Source: Syncephalis fuscata | Lineage: Eukaryota > Zoopagomycota > Zoopagomycetes > Zoopagales > Piptocephalidaceae | NCBI GenBank assembly: GCA_025786725.1 | Contig: JAHLTZ010000016.1 | Span: forward strand, 1-64,000 | DNA length: 64,000 nt | Direction: 5' to 3' | Shown here: piece by piece, positions 10,555 to 22,699 of the stretch | How the letters are laid out: every line of letters begins with the position of its first letter | Position numbering within the stretch: position 1 is the stretch's first letter | Notes under the pieces: model-generated | Seen by the model: the letters and a program-made list of their open reading frames with translations, nothing else | Told to the model about the DNA's origin: nothing | The model's database searches: none | Made by a program: the position numbers and the translations under genes

Positions 10555-11262
10555 ATAAAAGCAACCAAGTTAACAGTAGAATAAAATGTAGAACATCACA
10601 CAATTGCCGTGTTTTTTCTTCAAATAAACCAGACTGTTTCACTATGGTCTTAGTCTTTGACTTGCTATCTTTTTTGCAGCCAAGGTAGCTTTGCTAATAA
10701 CTGTGTGATCTAATATCTTAGAAGGCTTGTCTAAATATAATTGATAATATTCATGTGTATAGCTACGTCACTATATTACAACATATAACCAATAGCCAAT
10801 GACTTGTATTATAACAAATTAAAGATTATTTATTTAAATCCTGTTGGATGTTCAATCTGTCTCAATCGACTATCGACTGCTTGTACAAGCTGTAAAGAAA
10901 TTGGTATAGTCATTAATATGCCGTTAATGAACAATTGCCATTAATTTAATACCTAATAAATTATACACATTACTACTCTATTCATACTGTTTGAATCTAC
11001 ACTAATCTATACCAAACAATGAATTGTACTTTTATATACGTTTAACATGACAAGTATAGCCATTTATCCATTCACTAGCCAACAATAACAATTAAGCAGT
11101 TGAGCAGTATTAACCAGTTAATTGTCACGTTTAATTAAATAACCTTATTTCTGTTTTATTTTTATAGCATGTTTTAGTCCATATATATGTATTGTTTCAT
11201 TTGAACACACATTATGCAAACTATAATTGATTAATGAGCATGCTTTATTTTAATAGATTAAA
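10555..11262. other. Intergenic region
   Basis: About 0.7 kb of AT-rich DNA between two minus-strand genes; it holds the promoter of the zinc-ribbon gene and the 3' flank of IPI1. No ORF with recognisable content. Confidence 0.55.
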
Positions 11263-14200
11263 TCAAAAGTCTATGACTGGTGGTAAACTGGCACATAAGT
11301 AATTACGAATTTCCTCGCTTAATCGCTTATCTGCAATATCATTATAATGACATTAAAACAAAACTTAGTTATTCTCTCGACCAAATAATCATCATTCTTA
11401 CCATCTTTACATGTAATAACTGCCGCTTGTAAGCGTTCATTCAGCTGGCTTAAATAGTAAAGTAATTCTATGGCTTTACGTTGTATTTGACTAGGTAGAC
11501 TTACAAAGGGGCCAAATATAGGACCTATCATATAATCATTAACCATCATAATAAGTACCAAGGCTCATAATAATAACGACAATGATAATGATAACACTTA
11601 CCTTTACCGGGTAGCGTAACGTGGAAAAATGGAATCAAATTCATTTGTAGCTGTTTCAAAAACTGTATTACAATTAGCTTATTTTAAATCATTTTTACTT
11701 ATCATTTTACTTACCTGATTATCAAGAGAACTACGTTTACATTGTCGTTTAACAGCATCATTCAAAGCATCAAGAACCACCTATACATACACATGATTTA
11801 TTAGTCAACTGTTATACATCTATATGGCTAGAATGTTTTGTTATAAACCATAGCAGTACCTCTGTTGTTTCAGGATGTAATGTTTTTAAATTCCACAGCA
11901 TCTTGGGTAAAGAAAGTAGCCAACGTTCTAAAGCAACTGCTTCTATAGAACGCGGCTTTATTCGAAAAGTGCCCTTATACTGAGAATGGCATTCCGTCTA
12001 ATGCTATGTTAGCCATCTACCCTTCTCGTATCTAATCCCCTGTTATACTTGCCTTGGTTAAATGAGCAATAAACTCTACACAAAGTCGACGAGATGGTGA
12101 GGTAGCATGGCATCGTTCACCATAAGCACAAATTGCCTAAAATTAAATACACAGCAAATGAGTGCTCTATAGTAGGTCTATTCAAACTATGTCTACCTGG
12201 AATAGAATTGCCTGTTCACTAGCCTCTAAACAATTCATCAGCGTCCACACTGACGGCATCATAGCTGCCAACTGTTCTGGCGGTATTGAATGTACCATAT
12301 TATCTGACTTGTTAGCCGATTTCTACATACACATTGATGTCAGTAAAGCATAAATAGATGGCCGTTTCAACTAATCATTACCGCAGCAGTAGTGTGCCAG
12401 TCAAATACTTCAAGCACATAATCGACAACCTGGCCTGTCCATGGCGGTGCCTGATGATTAAGTGCAGAGTCTTGGTGCATATTCTGATCCTGTGCCATTA
12501 AATAAAGCGATGTCAATTCGCAGAAAGCCGCATTCATGTCTTGTAGTGTCGATTCGGTCTAATATTATAAGTTAGCAACTTGTACAATATATTATTTTAT
12601 GTATTACCTTTTTATCTATTATTTTATGCATATCTTGGCCATAAGGAAAATAAAGTGTAAAATGCTGTAATAAAGACTTCATATTACTATCGATCCAACT
12701 AGCCGTTATCTAATTGAAATATGTTAGCTGTAAATACTATAAATAATTGGTAGCTAACCTGTATCGATATTTGTCGTCCAAAAGCGGCCCGCCATAAAGT
12801 ACGTAAAATACGTAATATTAAATACACGGTACCCAATGAATCATTCGATAGTATATCTCCATGTGCTGTAAATACACTAGGAGCAGACTCTAGCCAAATA
12901 GCTAGTAAAGCAGGTCGCAACGCATCCAGTAGATTAAGTAATTCGGTAACATTCATAGCATTATCACTGCGATCAGTATCATTCATGTTGGTAGACGGCG
13001 TAAATGGATTAAATTGCTTTGCTGCCGTGCCAGCAACTTCATTATGAGCGTATAAAAGTGTTTCAGGTGCATTTAACAAAGCTGATAACGTATGCTATTG
13101 TATGGTTGTTAGTCGTTGCTTATAAGTCAATATCTATATCCTACACTAGCCGGTGATGACCAAGATAAGCAAGGAGACGGAACTGATGCCACATATGACC
13201 TTGATAGTGGCTGATACAGATAATTATTAAAGAACCAATAACTACAATAATACATTTAATTATTTAGTATAATAGATTACTGTAGACTTACGGATCATAT
13301 GCCAATTTGGATGCCGTTATTTTTGTACTTGCTTCTAGGAACCGGCATAGACTTCCCAGTACATCAATACGTAGCTTTTTGTTATTAGCATGTATACTTT
13401 CATTACTATATTATAGCCATTAAAATAAATACCTTTTGTGATCCCACTGTACTTTTTGGATTAATAAATACTGAATTACGTGCCGAACCTGCTAAATACA
13501 TTTATAAACATACTAATCTATATATATATATATTCTATACCGCTCACCAGTATTATAGGCACTGATAGAAGAAGTTGAAATATTACCATGGTTCTGATTA
13601 CCGCTTAATAGACCAATATAGTTAGGTATTAACTAGATGATTACTTATTAATATCAATAGTATTAATATGCAAAATATTAATTACCAATGGCTGTTGAAC
13701 TACCACAAATTCAGGCGCTAATTTAATCCATAAATCGAGAAATAAAAGCGATCCAGCTTGTATAGTTTCATTTAAATGTGTCATGGCTGATCGTGTGTAT
13801 ACAACAAGTACAGGTAGAAATGGCGCTAAATTGGTCTTGTTACACGACAATTGTCAGTAAAAAGCTGTAAATTACATTAAACCTCTTACCTTATCAAGTG
13901 TAGGTAGGAATTCTTCTAATAAACTATAGAGTGCTTTGCGCACTTGATTATCTTCATCCACCAGTAGACTGGCCATAATATTAACGATACTGCTTAATGA
14001 TGTTGCCAACAAGCCAGGATGCATACGGAACAGCTCACAAAGTCCATTTAAGGCATCTACTAATAGGTAAATCAATAGTTATTTAATGATCTATCAATTA
14101 CCTCGTCGAGTAGATGCACTATAATGTTTTAATTGAGCAGTTAAACTGCCTAATGATTGGTTACGTGAATTGGTTGCTTGATGTGATTTATCAACAGTTA

Positions 14201-14459
14201 AACTCTGTCCCGGCAATACAATAGCTATATTGTTTTGTTGTTGTTGTTGTTATTATTACAAATATAAAGTATCTTTATTGATAAACTACCTTGAGATTTA
14301 AACGAAGTCGACGTTGCATTGTCAGCCACTAGTTTCTTCTTGCCGACTTTAAGTTTTTGTTTCTATTAAAACGTTAATTTTGTAGTATACCACTTGTAGA
14401 TTCTGGTCTACCTTAAAGTCTTCGGCCTTTAGCTTCTTCTTGCGAGTGTTTTTAGGCAT
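11263..14459 (-). CDS. IPI1: Pre-rRNA-processing protein IPI1/TEX10
   Basis: Multi-exon gene. The N-terminus is diagnostic: MPKNTRKKKLKAEDFK (exon 1, 14459-14412), then KQKLKVGKKKLVADNATSTS, FKSQ, SIVLPGQSLT and LTAQLKHYSASTRRDALNGL. This is the conserved start of Ipi1/TEX10. HEAT-like helices follow (FRMHPGLLATSLSSIVNIMA, DEDNQVRKALYSLLEEFLP, SLLFLDLWIKLAPEF). Later short exons are AT-rich and poorly conserved. The last exon ends LCASLPPVIDF with the stop at 11263. In yeast, Ipi1 acts with Rix1/Ipi2 and Ipi3 in the Rix1 complex, which processes ITS2 and matures pre-60S particles with the AAA ATPase Rea1. I did not fix every one of the roughly dozen introns. The promoter is shared head to head with FMN1 (146 bp apart). 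Confidence 0.85.
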
Positions 14460-14605
14460 GGTGCCAGCAATTAACGACAAAAGTGGTGCTGAAAGAAGAA
14501 AAAGATAAAAAATAATGAACACACATTTTATTACTAATACACCAGCACAATCACTGAAAGTGACGTATCTTTACTTCTTTCGTCTTTTGGTTTATTCAAT
14601 TTGTC

Positions 14606-15300
14606 ATGGCAGAATCGCGTCCTTCTATTGTAGGCGAAGAGGTGCCTGCCTCTTCATTTCCCGTATTCTTAAACTCCAAGGTTATCCACGGCTTTGGTCG
14701 GGGCAGTAAAGATTTAGGCATTCCTACAGGTAGACTACAATAGACGAGAATGCGTTGGGCTATCAACACACATCCTACTGACCACTGTACTCCCTAGCTA
14801 ATATGGAGGAGAAAGCCCAAGAAAGTCTGTGTAAAGACGCGAAATTAGGCGTATACTATGGCTGGGCACAAGTTGTAGGCGTGGAAGACAACACAGTCTT
14901 TCCAATGGTGATGAGTCTTGGCTGGAATCCATTCTACAAGAACGAGAAACGATCGGCCGTAAGTACAAATTACAGGCCATTGCACACTATAAACACTTAT
15001 GACAATTTACTATCTATTCTTTAGGAGGTGCATTTGATTCATCAATTCTCAAATGACTTTTATGGACATCAAATACGTGTAGCTTTATTAGGATACATTC
15101 GACCAGAGAAGAATTACGATAGTTTAGGTAATATGGACATTGACTAGTCAACTGAATAACTAACTAACTCTATTCATATTATAATAGATGCTTTAATTGC
15201 AGATATCCATATGGATATTAAAGTGGCACAGAACTCGTTAAATCGTCCTAGTTACCAAAGTGTGGCACGGCATGCATTTTTTTCACCTGATCAACAATAA
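14606..15300 (+). CDS. FMN1: Riboflavin kinase
   Basis: Four exons: 14606-14729, 14798-14958, 15025-15127 and 15188-15300. The product is about 166 aa, normal for a fungal monofunctional riboflavin kinase, and starts [17 protein letters not shown]. Hallmarks are [15 protein letters not shown] (flavin/ATP loop with the PTAN motif, created by the first splice junction), [26 protein letters not shown] (the catalytic Glu region), and [21 protein letters not shown] with [18 protein letters not shown]. It phosphorylates riboflavin to FMN using ATP. The stop lies 30 bp from the stop of the convergent TRM9 gene. Confidence 0.95.
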
Positions 15301-15329
15301 ACAAAAAGTTACATTGTAATCTCTAATGA

Positions 15330-16492
15330 TCATTCCTTTGTAATAATAAGATACCAATTATCACGGTCATACCCAGACTGTGCTATATGTGTATGTGGTA
15401 ATGATTCTACCAGTGCATCCAATTCTCCTTCAACGAATAAATGATAATAACTACAATACCATGTAATTAATTAACTGTATTAATTAACTATTAATACCGT
15501 TAAATACTAACCGTTGGTAGACATGTGCCTCTGGTGTCTCTAAGGCAGTTGGATCTACACTAGATGATGGTGGCGATACGGTTACCGTCTCTTCTCGCTG
15601 TGATTTGGGCATTTGATTTATTTTAGTTACCCATGGCACTAATACATCTGGATGATCTGGATCAAATTTACGACGGCCCTATGTTAATTACAGTTGTTAA
15701 CAAAATATTATTGTTAATAATACTGTGGAATATTTACCTTTTGTTCCATGGCCCATACAAAAATAAGCAGCTGGCCCCCTGGCCTTAGCACTCGAAGTAG
15801 CTCCTAAATATGACGAATTAATTTAACTATAACCATACTGGTAGTCATTAATAATAAACAATTACCTTAATAGCGGCTATTCTACGTTCTGGTGACGTGA
15901 AATGATGAATAACCGCAATGGATAAGGCAAAATCCTTTATAATGATAAGTTTAGGCTATTACTATCGAAATACGATGACTATCTTGTATTGTATAGCATT
16001 ATATGGTATAAAGGATACAAATCGTTTACTAACATAAGGCAAACTTAGATTATCACAGCACATTACTTCATGTTGGCGTTCATGGGCTATCGATACTAGG
16101 GATTCGCAGCTATACATCAATTATAAGCTATATGGTTATAAATACAATAACAACAACGATTGATATTACCGATCAGATCCAATAGTATAGACATCAGGAC
16201 GAACACCAAGATATTTCCCGTTACCACAACCAACATCGACACCAATAGCGCCTTTAGGTAACTGTTGGAGAAACTGCTCCACTACTGGCCATGGCTATTT
16301 ATTACACAAATAAATACAGTTGGTTGGTTAGTTAGTTATACAATAGCTATTTAAATAAATAAATAACTAGATAACTACCTTGTAACGTGTCTGGCTGAAA
16401 TGACCAGCAATAGCCTCATAGACTTGGTGGACATAGCGTTCTTCCTTCTCTTGTTCACTTAGATTCAATGTATCTGGAATGGGGTCTGGCAT
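15330..16492 (-). CDS. TRM9: tRNA wobble-uridine carboxymethyl methyltransferase TRM9
   Basis: About seven exons. The protein starts MPDPIPDTLNLSEQEKEERY with VHQVYEAIAGHFSQTRYK (the usual YDxIAxHFSxTRxKPWP block of Trm9/ALKBH8), then PWPVVEQFLQQLPKGAIGVD and VGCGNGKYLGV (SAM-binding motif I), GSDRS, CCDNLSLPY, DFALSIAVIHHFTSPERRIA, ELLRVLRPGGQLLIFVWAMEQ and the C-terminal YYHLFVEGELDALVES. Trm9 with Trm112 adds the terminal methyl group of mcm5U/mcm5s2U at position 34 of several tRNAs. Its promoter faces URA3; the two ATGs are 142 bp apart. Confidence 0.93.
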
Positions 16493-16634
16493 TGTTGTTA
16501 ATAGGTTGTGTAGTAACAGTGTGCTAAAAGACAAAAAGATACTAAAACAAACGGCGAAACAGAAAATAGTATCATTTTTACTCTTTTCCTTCTTGGTCTA
16601 TAGCATAGTATATACAAGTAAAAGGTTAACCAAT

Positions 16635-17509
16635 ATGTCAAAGCGTTCTACGACTACACCATTTGGGGAACGGGCCCAAATACATGAGAATTCCGTTGGT
16701 GCAACTCTACTTAATCTCATGGAGCGTAAAAAAACGAATCTATGTATTGCAGCCGACTTGACTACCAAACAAGAGCTGTTAGCACTAGCCAATGCCGTAG
16801 GACCCCATATCTGTCTATTAAAAGCAAGCCATTGAACAATACATATATATATATATTAAAATACTAATATTGTTTTATTAATATTTAGACACATATTGAT
16901 ATTGTACGCGACTTTGATTACGACCTTGTCGATCAATTGACGCGACTTGCTTTGCAACACGATTTTCTTATTTTTGAAGATCGTAAATTCGCCGATATTG
17001 GCAACACTGTGCGTCTACAGTATGGTGAAGGTGTCCACCGTATTGTGCAATGGGCCCATTTAATTGATGCCCATACATTACCAGGTGATGGTATTGTTCG
17101 AGGACTTAAAGAAGTCGGTGTGCCATTTGGACGTGGACTTATCCTACTTGCTCAAATGTCTAGTGCCAATTCGCTATTTACACCAGATTATACAGCAGCC
17201 AGTGTAGAAATGGCCCGTGCCCATACTGATTTTGTCGTAGGATTTGTTACAGGCAGCCGTTTGACCGATGGTGAAGATCAACGCGATTTTATCCACTTTA
17301 CACCTGGTGTGTCATTATCGGCAACAGGCGATGCACTAGGCCAACAGTATCGCACACCACGTCAAGCTGTACTTGAATGTGGCACAGATGTGGTCATTGT
17401 TGGTCGTGGTATCTACGGTGCAGCTGATCCGGCTATTGAAGCCAAAAGATATCGCGATGATGCCTGGCAAGCCTATTGTGAACGGGTTGGCAATATAACT
17501 GAACTATAA
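16635..17509 (+). CDS. URA3: Orotidine-5'-phosphate decarboxylase
   Basis: Two exons: 16635-16823 and 16889-17509, 269 aa. The start chosen is the ATG of MSKRSTTTPF; the longer upstream frame is not conserved. Active-site blocks are LCIAADLTTK, CLLKTHIDI, FLIFEDRKFADIGNT (catalytic D-K-x-x-D) and VRLQYGEG, then FVTGSRL, FIHFTPGVSL and VIVGRGIYGA. It catalyses the last step of UMP synthesis. The intron (65 nt) begins GCAAGC and ends TTTAG. The conserved CLLK|THIDI join requires this GC donor, so it is a GC-AG intron. Confidence 0.97.
16824..16888 (+). other. URA3: GC-AG intron of URA3
   Basis: AAA|GCAAGC at the 5' end and ATATTTAG|ACA at the 3' end; TACTAAT is a good branch site. No GT donor restores the conserved protein sequence. 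Confidence 0.85.
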
Positions 17510-17721
17510 AGCTTTTTCATCTATGTCTATCAATAATGATTAAAACAAAATGAATAATTAACAAACGATGATAAATATAGATTAATTAACAAGTGACTAT
17601 CCACTAGTATGATTAATGACAACATTTTTAATTGAATTTATTTATTCACTCACTACTAAAATATAATAAAATAGACGCAAATGCAAATGCAGAAAACATA
17701 CAAGAAGAAACTATTGACGCT

Positions 17722-20700
17722 TTAGTAGCGTCCACTAGGCAATGAAGTGGGAAGTGAACTAGCCAAATGAGATGGCACTGGACCAAGAAGTGAATTAGTA
17801 TTCATACTTGGCCCATTTGTGCCATTGTTATGGTTAGAAGTGTGAACAAGGCGCGATGGTAATGGTGGCGATGCCGCATTAGTATATGATTGCATTGCAT
17901 TGTTCATTGATGCAGCATGTCTTATTCCGTCTAATGTTGTCGTTGAATGATGAGGATGTGAATGATGCAAATGATGAGGCAGTGAAGAAGGCTGATGATA
18001 AGAAGAAACAGGCGGTTGAGAAGATTGATGTTGATACTGCTGTTGTTGTTGTTGTTGTTGAGTGTGATGTAATGGATGGTGAGCTGAAGATGAATTGTAG
18101 TCATATGAAGATGGCTGCAGTGCATGAGATGGTGGTGGTCGAAGATTAGAATGACGATATGAATGTTGAGATGGCATCGACGATCCCATTGGATTCAATA
18201 ATATATTGGACGCTGTTGAAGATGCAGTTGGATGAGTATTAATGGTAGATGGATCCGATGCAAGTGGTCCACGTAACATTGAATTACTCATACCATTTGT
18301 ACTAATACCCGCATCAACAAGAATGCGTCCCAGATCGGTGGCCACCGCAGTAGCAGCCGCTTTAATTGATACACTATTCACTGCTTCTAATCCATCCATT
18401 CCGTTAGCCCGTGCTACTCGGCAATCCTTGTGTGCTAGTAACAAAGTCTTTAAATTAATAATCTCTTCTCTTAAAGAGGTTGCCTGATCTTGTAGTTGGT
18501 CATTTTCACGAGATGTTAAATCAATTCGGTGTTGTAATTGATTGAGCCATGCCTTTTTGCGCTGTCGGCATTTGAGTGCAGCTATTAATGGTAATAAAAT
18601 TAATAAACTTAGCTATATCCAATATCTATTGCTCTACGCTTACCAAGTCGATTACGTTCAAGGAAGCTTTGTCGCTTTTCTCGTTCATCATCGGGTAAAT
18701 GATCTAGATTAACCTTTGGAATACGGCGTCGATCAATAGTTTGGCGTTTAGTAAGCGGTAGACCTTCCATTAAATGGCCATAGCTCTCCATATAGTCGGC
18801 GGCAGGTACAGATCCGCGTGGTGTCTTGGGATTTTGTGAGCGAGATCGTTTAGCAGGTGTGACAGATTTTGTATGCTGGTCTTCGTTGCTACTACGTTCA
18901 CGTAGCCGTGTAGTCATAGTAATTGTGTTGTTGATGTGTTTGGCAGTAGTTTCTATTGGAGAAAATGTACTATTATCCATAGCAGATGTTGAAGGGGGCG
19001 ACGACGATGACGACGGCGACGGCGACGACAAGTGCGATGGTGGCGGTGCATACATTGGACCAATACGTGGTGTATACTTTTGCGACGTGTTCTGTGCCAC
19101 AGTTATATGAGCCGCCTTGGTCGACTAATTGTCATGGTGTAAGCATAGCTGTCATTAGTACGCTTGATTCAACTTACCTGTGAACCAGTAATATCCGATG
19201 ATGGCGGATGGCTGCCATTCGATCCTGTGGCCACGTGCCTACCACTATCACCAGTCATATCATCGTGCATAGAGGCAGCAGTAGAAATGGCCGTCGTCGT
19301 CGTTTTAGCTTGATTATTATTACAATTGGTGAGCTGGTCCGGTGCAATGACTGCAGGCAGTGAAACCAACGGATTCAATTCATTGGAAAGTACCATAGAA
19401 TCTATGGAAGTATCCATACTTACAGCTGCTTCTACAACTGCAGCAACTGCAGCTGCACGTACCTGCTCCTCTCGTTTAATTGCTACTTGTTCCTGTGCTG
19501 CAGCGGCAAAGAGTGCAGCCGTCATTGGCGACAGCGGTGGTGCGTTAGACGTGTTTGGATTAAGACCGACCGCCTTAGCGAATAGTGGATTGATAGCAGG
19601 AGCACTGAATCGGGTTGCTACACCGCCATCTACCGGTCCTGATGCATTAACAGTTGATGTGTAGCCGTGGCTTTGACTATTTGTGCTTAATACATTTGAA
19701 ATTGAATCCATAATTGTTTCGTTTTTTGGATTTACAAATTCGTGATTGGCACTTGGTACAGTTGATAAAGAAGATATAATTTGCTGCCCACTGCTTGAAG
19801 ATATTTCGGTTATGGGCGGTACAATTGCTAATGATGAAGTGGGCGAAGTAGGCAATGCTACACTGCTAGTACGACTTATACTGCCGTCACTACTATTGCT
19901 GATACTGCTGTGGCCTGTATTACGGTGTGTAGATGCAATCGTTTTTGCTAAAAGGGGCTGTGGCGAGTCCCTTGGTCCTTGTAGTAGGCTCGGAGATAAC
20001 GGCCCGAATCTTAAAGAGTCCCAGCCAAAAACTCCTGTATTTGCCGATGAACGAGTTGTAATGATAGCCGGATTAGGCGAGTCAATAGACGCGGCAGGAG
20101 GTAGTACTGTTCGTGGTGATGGTCGCTGTCCTTTTGCCGAACGGCCAGTAGGTGAAGAGTCAATTCCAGTAGTCGATCGTGTCTTTGTACTGGATACTGG
20201 TGCATCGAGTGTATTTACGGATCGAAGAGATGATCCAGCTGTCGTTATTAAGCTGCCGTTGCATCAGTAGTGCAGTGGTAGTTGCACCGTTACGATAATC
20301 TCCAGTATTGGCTGGTGGATTAGGTGCAGATGATCGACGTTGACCTGATAAATGGCTGTTATTGCCGTAATTACTACTATTGTTGGTTTGAGTCAATGGT
20401 AATGTACCGTCTTCTTTACGTTTATTCGTCGTATCCGATAAAGCAAATGTATCTGCTCCTAAGAATGTCGGATCTGATTCAGGAGATGCAAGTTGCGAAA
20501 AAGATTGTTCAAATGGATTTGGCTCAAAATCCAACTTGTTTAAAGCGGTTAGAAAGCGAGACGGAGTTTGACCAGCCAGATCCAACGAAGCAACTTCAGT
20601 TGATGGTACAAGTAACTGCTGCGGTTGGTGCTGTTGTTTCTGTCTAGCCGGATTGGCTCTATTCGTAGCAATTGTTGCTGTAATGTCGGCAATAATAGGC

Positions 20701-21660
20701 TCTATAATACAATAGATTAGCTACTATAATTTATCATTAGTCGTTTATTGTTTAGCATATGCATATATCCGCAAATAGTATTAACAATAATAATGCGCAT
20801 ACATACATAATGAGTTTGTGCACTTGCTATTAGTATTTCCAATATCAATACGCTTAATATTACTATTGCTTGAATATTAAATAAAATGAATTGGAAAATG
20901 TTAAAGAAACAACTAGTAAATGAAAGTAGTTTCGCCTAATTTGATATACGATTTCTTGACGTCATAATGACATAAATTAAATGACGGATATGGAAAGCAT
21001 TTTGGCCCTAGTAATATGTGATCCAGTATGAAAATCACTACCGATTGGATGAATGGACGGATGATTAACCGATTGGCCAGTTTGTCCTTTCTCTCTCTAT
21101 GTGTGTGTCGGCCGGACCGTCAGCCGACTGGGCCGTCGTTTAATCATTGGGCCAGTATGACACGCCTCAAGAGCATGTGTTATGCAGTAACTAAACCATG
21201 CCATGCGATAAATAGAGAGACTATTGCATGGCACAACACATACATACATACATATCCACACACAAGTATACACTCACTCACTCACACATTCACACACACT
21301 CACACCGCATACACGCAAGTGCATACATACATACATACATACATACACACGTATACACACATATACATGTATATATAACTATGAGAATTTATAGAATGTT
21401 ATTTGAATAACATCATATAGACGCCAAGACTACCGAGCTTTGTATACACACGCTGCATTCAGAATAATACTGGTGGTATGTGCTGGTGGATACGATAATT
21501 GGTTGTAGCGATTACCGTATCTACTAGAACAGCGTACCAGTATTACGCTAGATACAATGCGCACAGTGTAATACAAGTAATCGGTAGATACGTCATGATG
21601 ACCGCATAGCGCATTCTATATAAAACAATAAAGCTTACCAGATAAATCGCGCTCCGCCAT
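17722..21660 (-). CDS. ATF/CREB-family bZIP transcription factor (Atf1-like)
   Basis: Deduced exons on the minus strand: 21660-21639, 20701-20288, 20238-19178, 19124-18644 and 18581-17722. All phases match. The bZIP begins in exon 4 (FLERNRLG) and continues in exon 5 as AALKCRQRKKAWLNQLQHR, then TSRENDQLQDQATSLREEII and NLKTLLLAHKDC, the signature of fungal Atf1/CREB-type stress-activated factors. The N-terminal half has SLDLAGQTPSRF and LDFEPNPFEQSF, also typical of Atf1 orthologues. The rest is low complexity: Ser/Pro-, Ala- and Gln/His-rich stretches (near 18030-18090 and 19000-19060). Atf1 homologues are targets of the Sty1/Hog1 MAP kinase; SP/TP sites are abundant here. The first intron is about 937 nt, far longer than others in the window. 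The intron at 20287-20239 is a 49-nt GTGCAA-donor inference. Confidence 0.85.
20702..21638 (-). other. Long first intron of the bZIP gene
   Basis: Donor G|GTAAGC after MAERDLS and acceptor TTATAG before the EPIIADI codons; joining restores a phase-1 codon GAG. It contains plus-strand CA/TACA simple repeats (21236-21370). Its unusual size makes it a candidate for regulatory content. Confidence 0.65.
21230..21372 (+). repeat. CA/TACA microsatellite
   Basis: Imperfect runs of CATA, CTCACACA and TACATACATACA followed by CACACATATACATGTATATA inside the long bZIP intron. Confidence 0.8.
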
Positions 21661-22117
21661 ACTTGACGCTCGATTTAACACAACGACTAGATTAACGACT
21701 ACAGAAATTCACCAGCACGTAGATAGTTAACCAATGCAACAAGTTGGCGTAATTGGAGACAAAGGTGAAAACAAGAGTAGTAGACTCGGAGTGAACGTGG
21801 TGTGGAAAAAGTATGAGCTCATCCATATGAGAGGATGACGGTTAAAGTGGGAAGAAAAATAGGGTGATATAAAGTGAGAACGAATGAGGAATAAACGAGC
21901 GAGCAAGCAGGCAGGCAGGCAGGCAATGTAATATAGGTGCAGTTGTTACTTGTTCGGCAGAGGGGTAATTTAATCGGAGCCACCAGGCAGTACAAACCCA
22001 CGCGTATGCGTGGTCACAGCCAAGAAGACAGGATATGAGCAGTTGGAAAGAGAGAGAGAGTAGAGAACAAGATAGAGAGATAGAAAGAAAGAAAAAGAAA
22101 GAAAATATAGTATGAAT

Positions 22118-22151
<34 letters not shown>

Positions 22152-22399
22152 AGCATGAATGTGTGTGTGTGTGTGAGAGAGTGGGTGGATGTATGTATGC
22201 AGCACCGCTATAACCATAAGCCCGATTACTAAAATAGTTTCTCCGCTAGACCAACATCCTTGGCAATATAGTAGAAATGTATTGTACAGCATGATGTGAA
22301 ACTAAAACGCATAAAGCACACCGCGTATAGTTGTTTATTTTGTGCACAAACTAGTCTTGGTATAAAGTGTGGATATGCTTGCAATAGCCGCTACCATCA
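21661..22399. other. bZIP promoter region and cyclin 3' flank with simple repeats
   Basis: Holds a GGCA run (21908-21925), a GA-rich stretch (22040-22110) and a GT repeat (about 22120-22182). No gene is supported; frames here are translations of the repeats. Confidence 0.6.
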
Positions 22400-22664
22400 T
22401 CAATGGTAAGCATCTACTACTACTTGACATGTATGCAGGTTGCACACTTACCTTGTACTTGTTCTACGTTGGATACATTCCAGCTAGCACACCACTACAA
22501 CAGACCATTAATAAATAAAATATCTATTTATGTCATTCTATTAACTCTACCTTGTTAAACGAGACCGGTAAAGATAGATTTAAAACACGTATGGCCGTAT
22601 AAGTACAGGCAAGTGCCACTATATGTGGTGGATAGTCAAGCGACAATGTCTCGGATCGCATACT

Positions 22665-22699
<35 letters not shown>

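Noticed and set aside
20239-20287. A frameshift in the bZIP gene instead of an intron
   Set aside because: The change is +1, and a 49-nt GTGCAA...GACAG intron with a TTAATAAC branch-like site restores the frame, so an intron is the simpler reading, though not proven.
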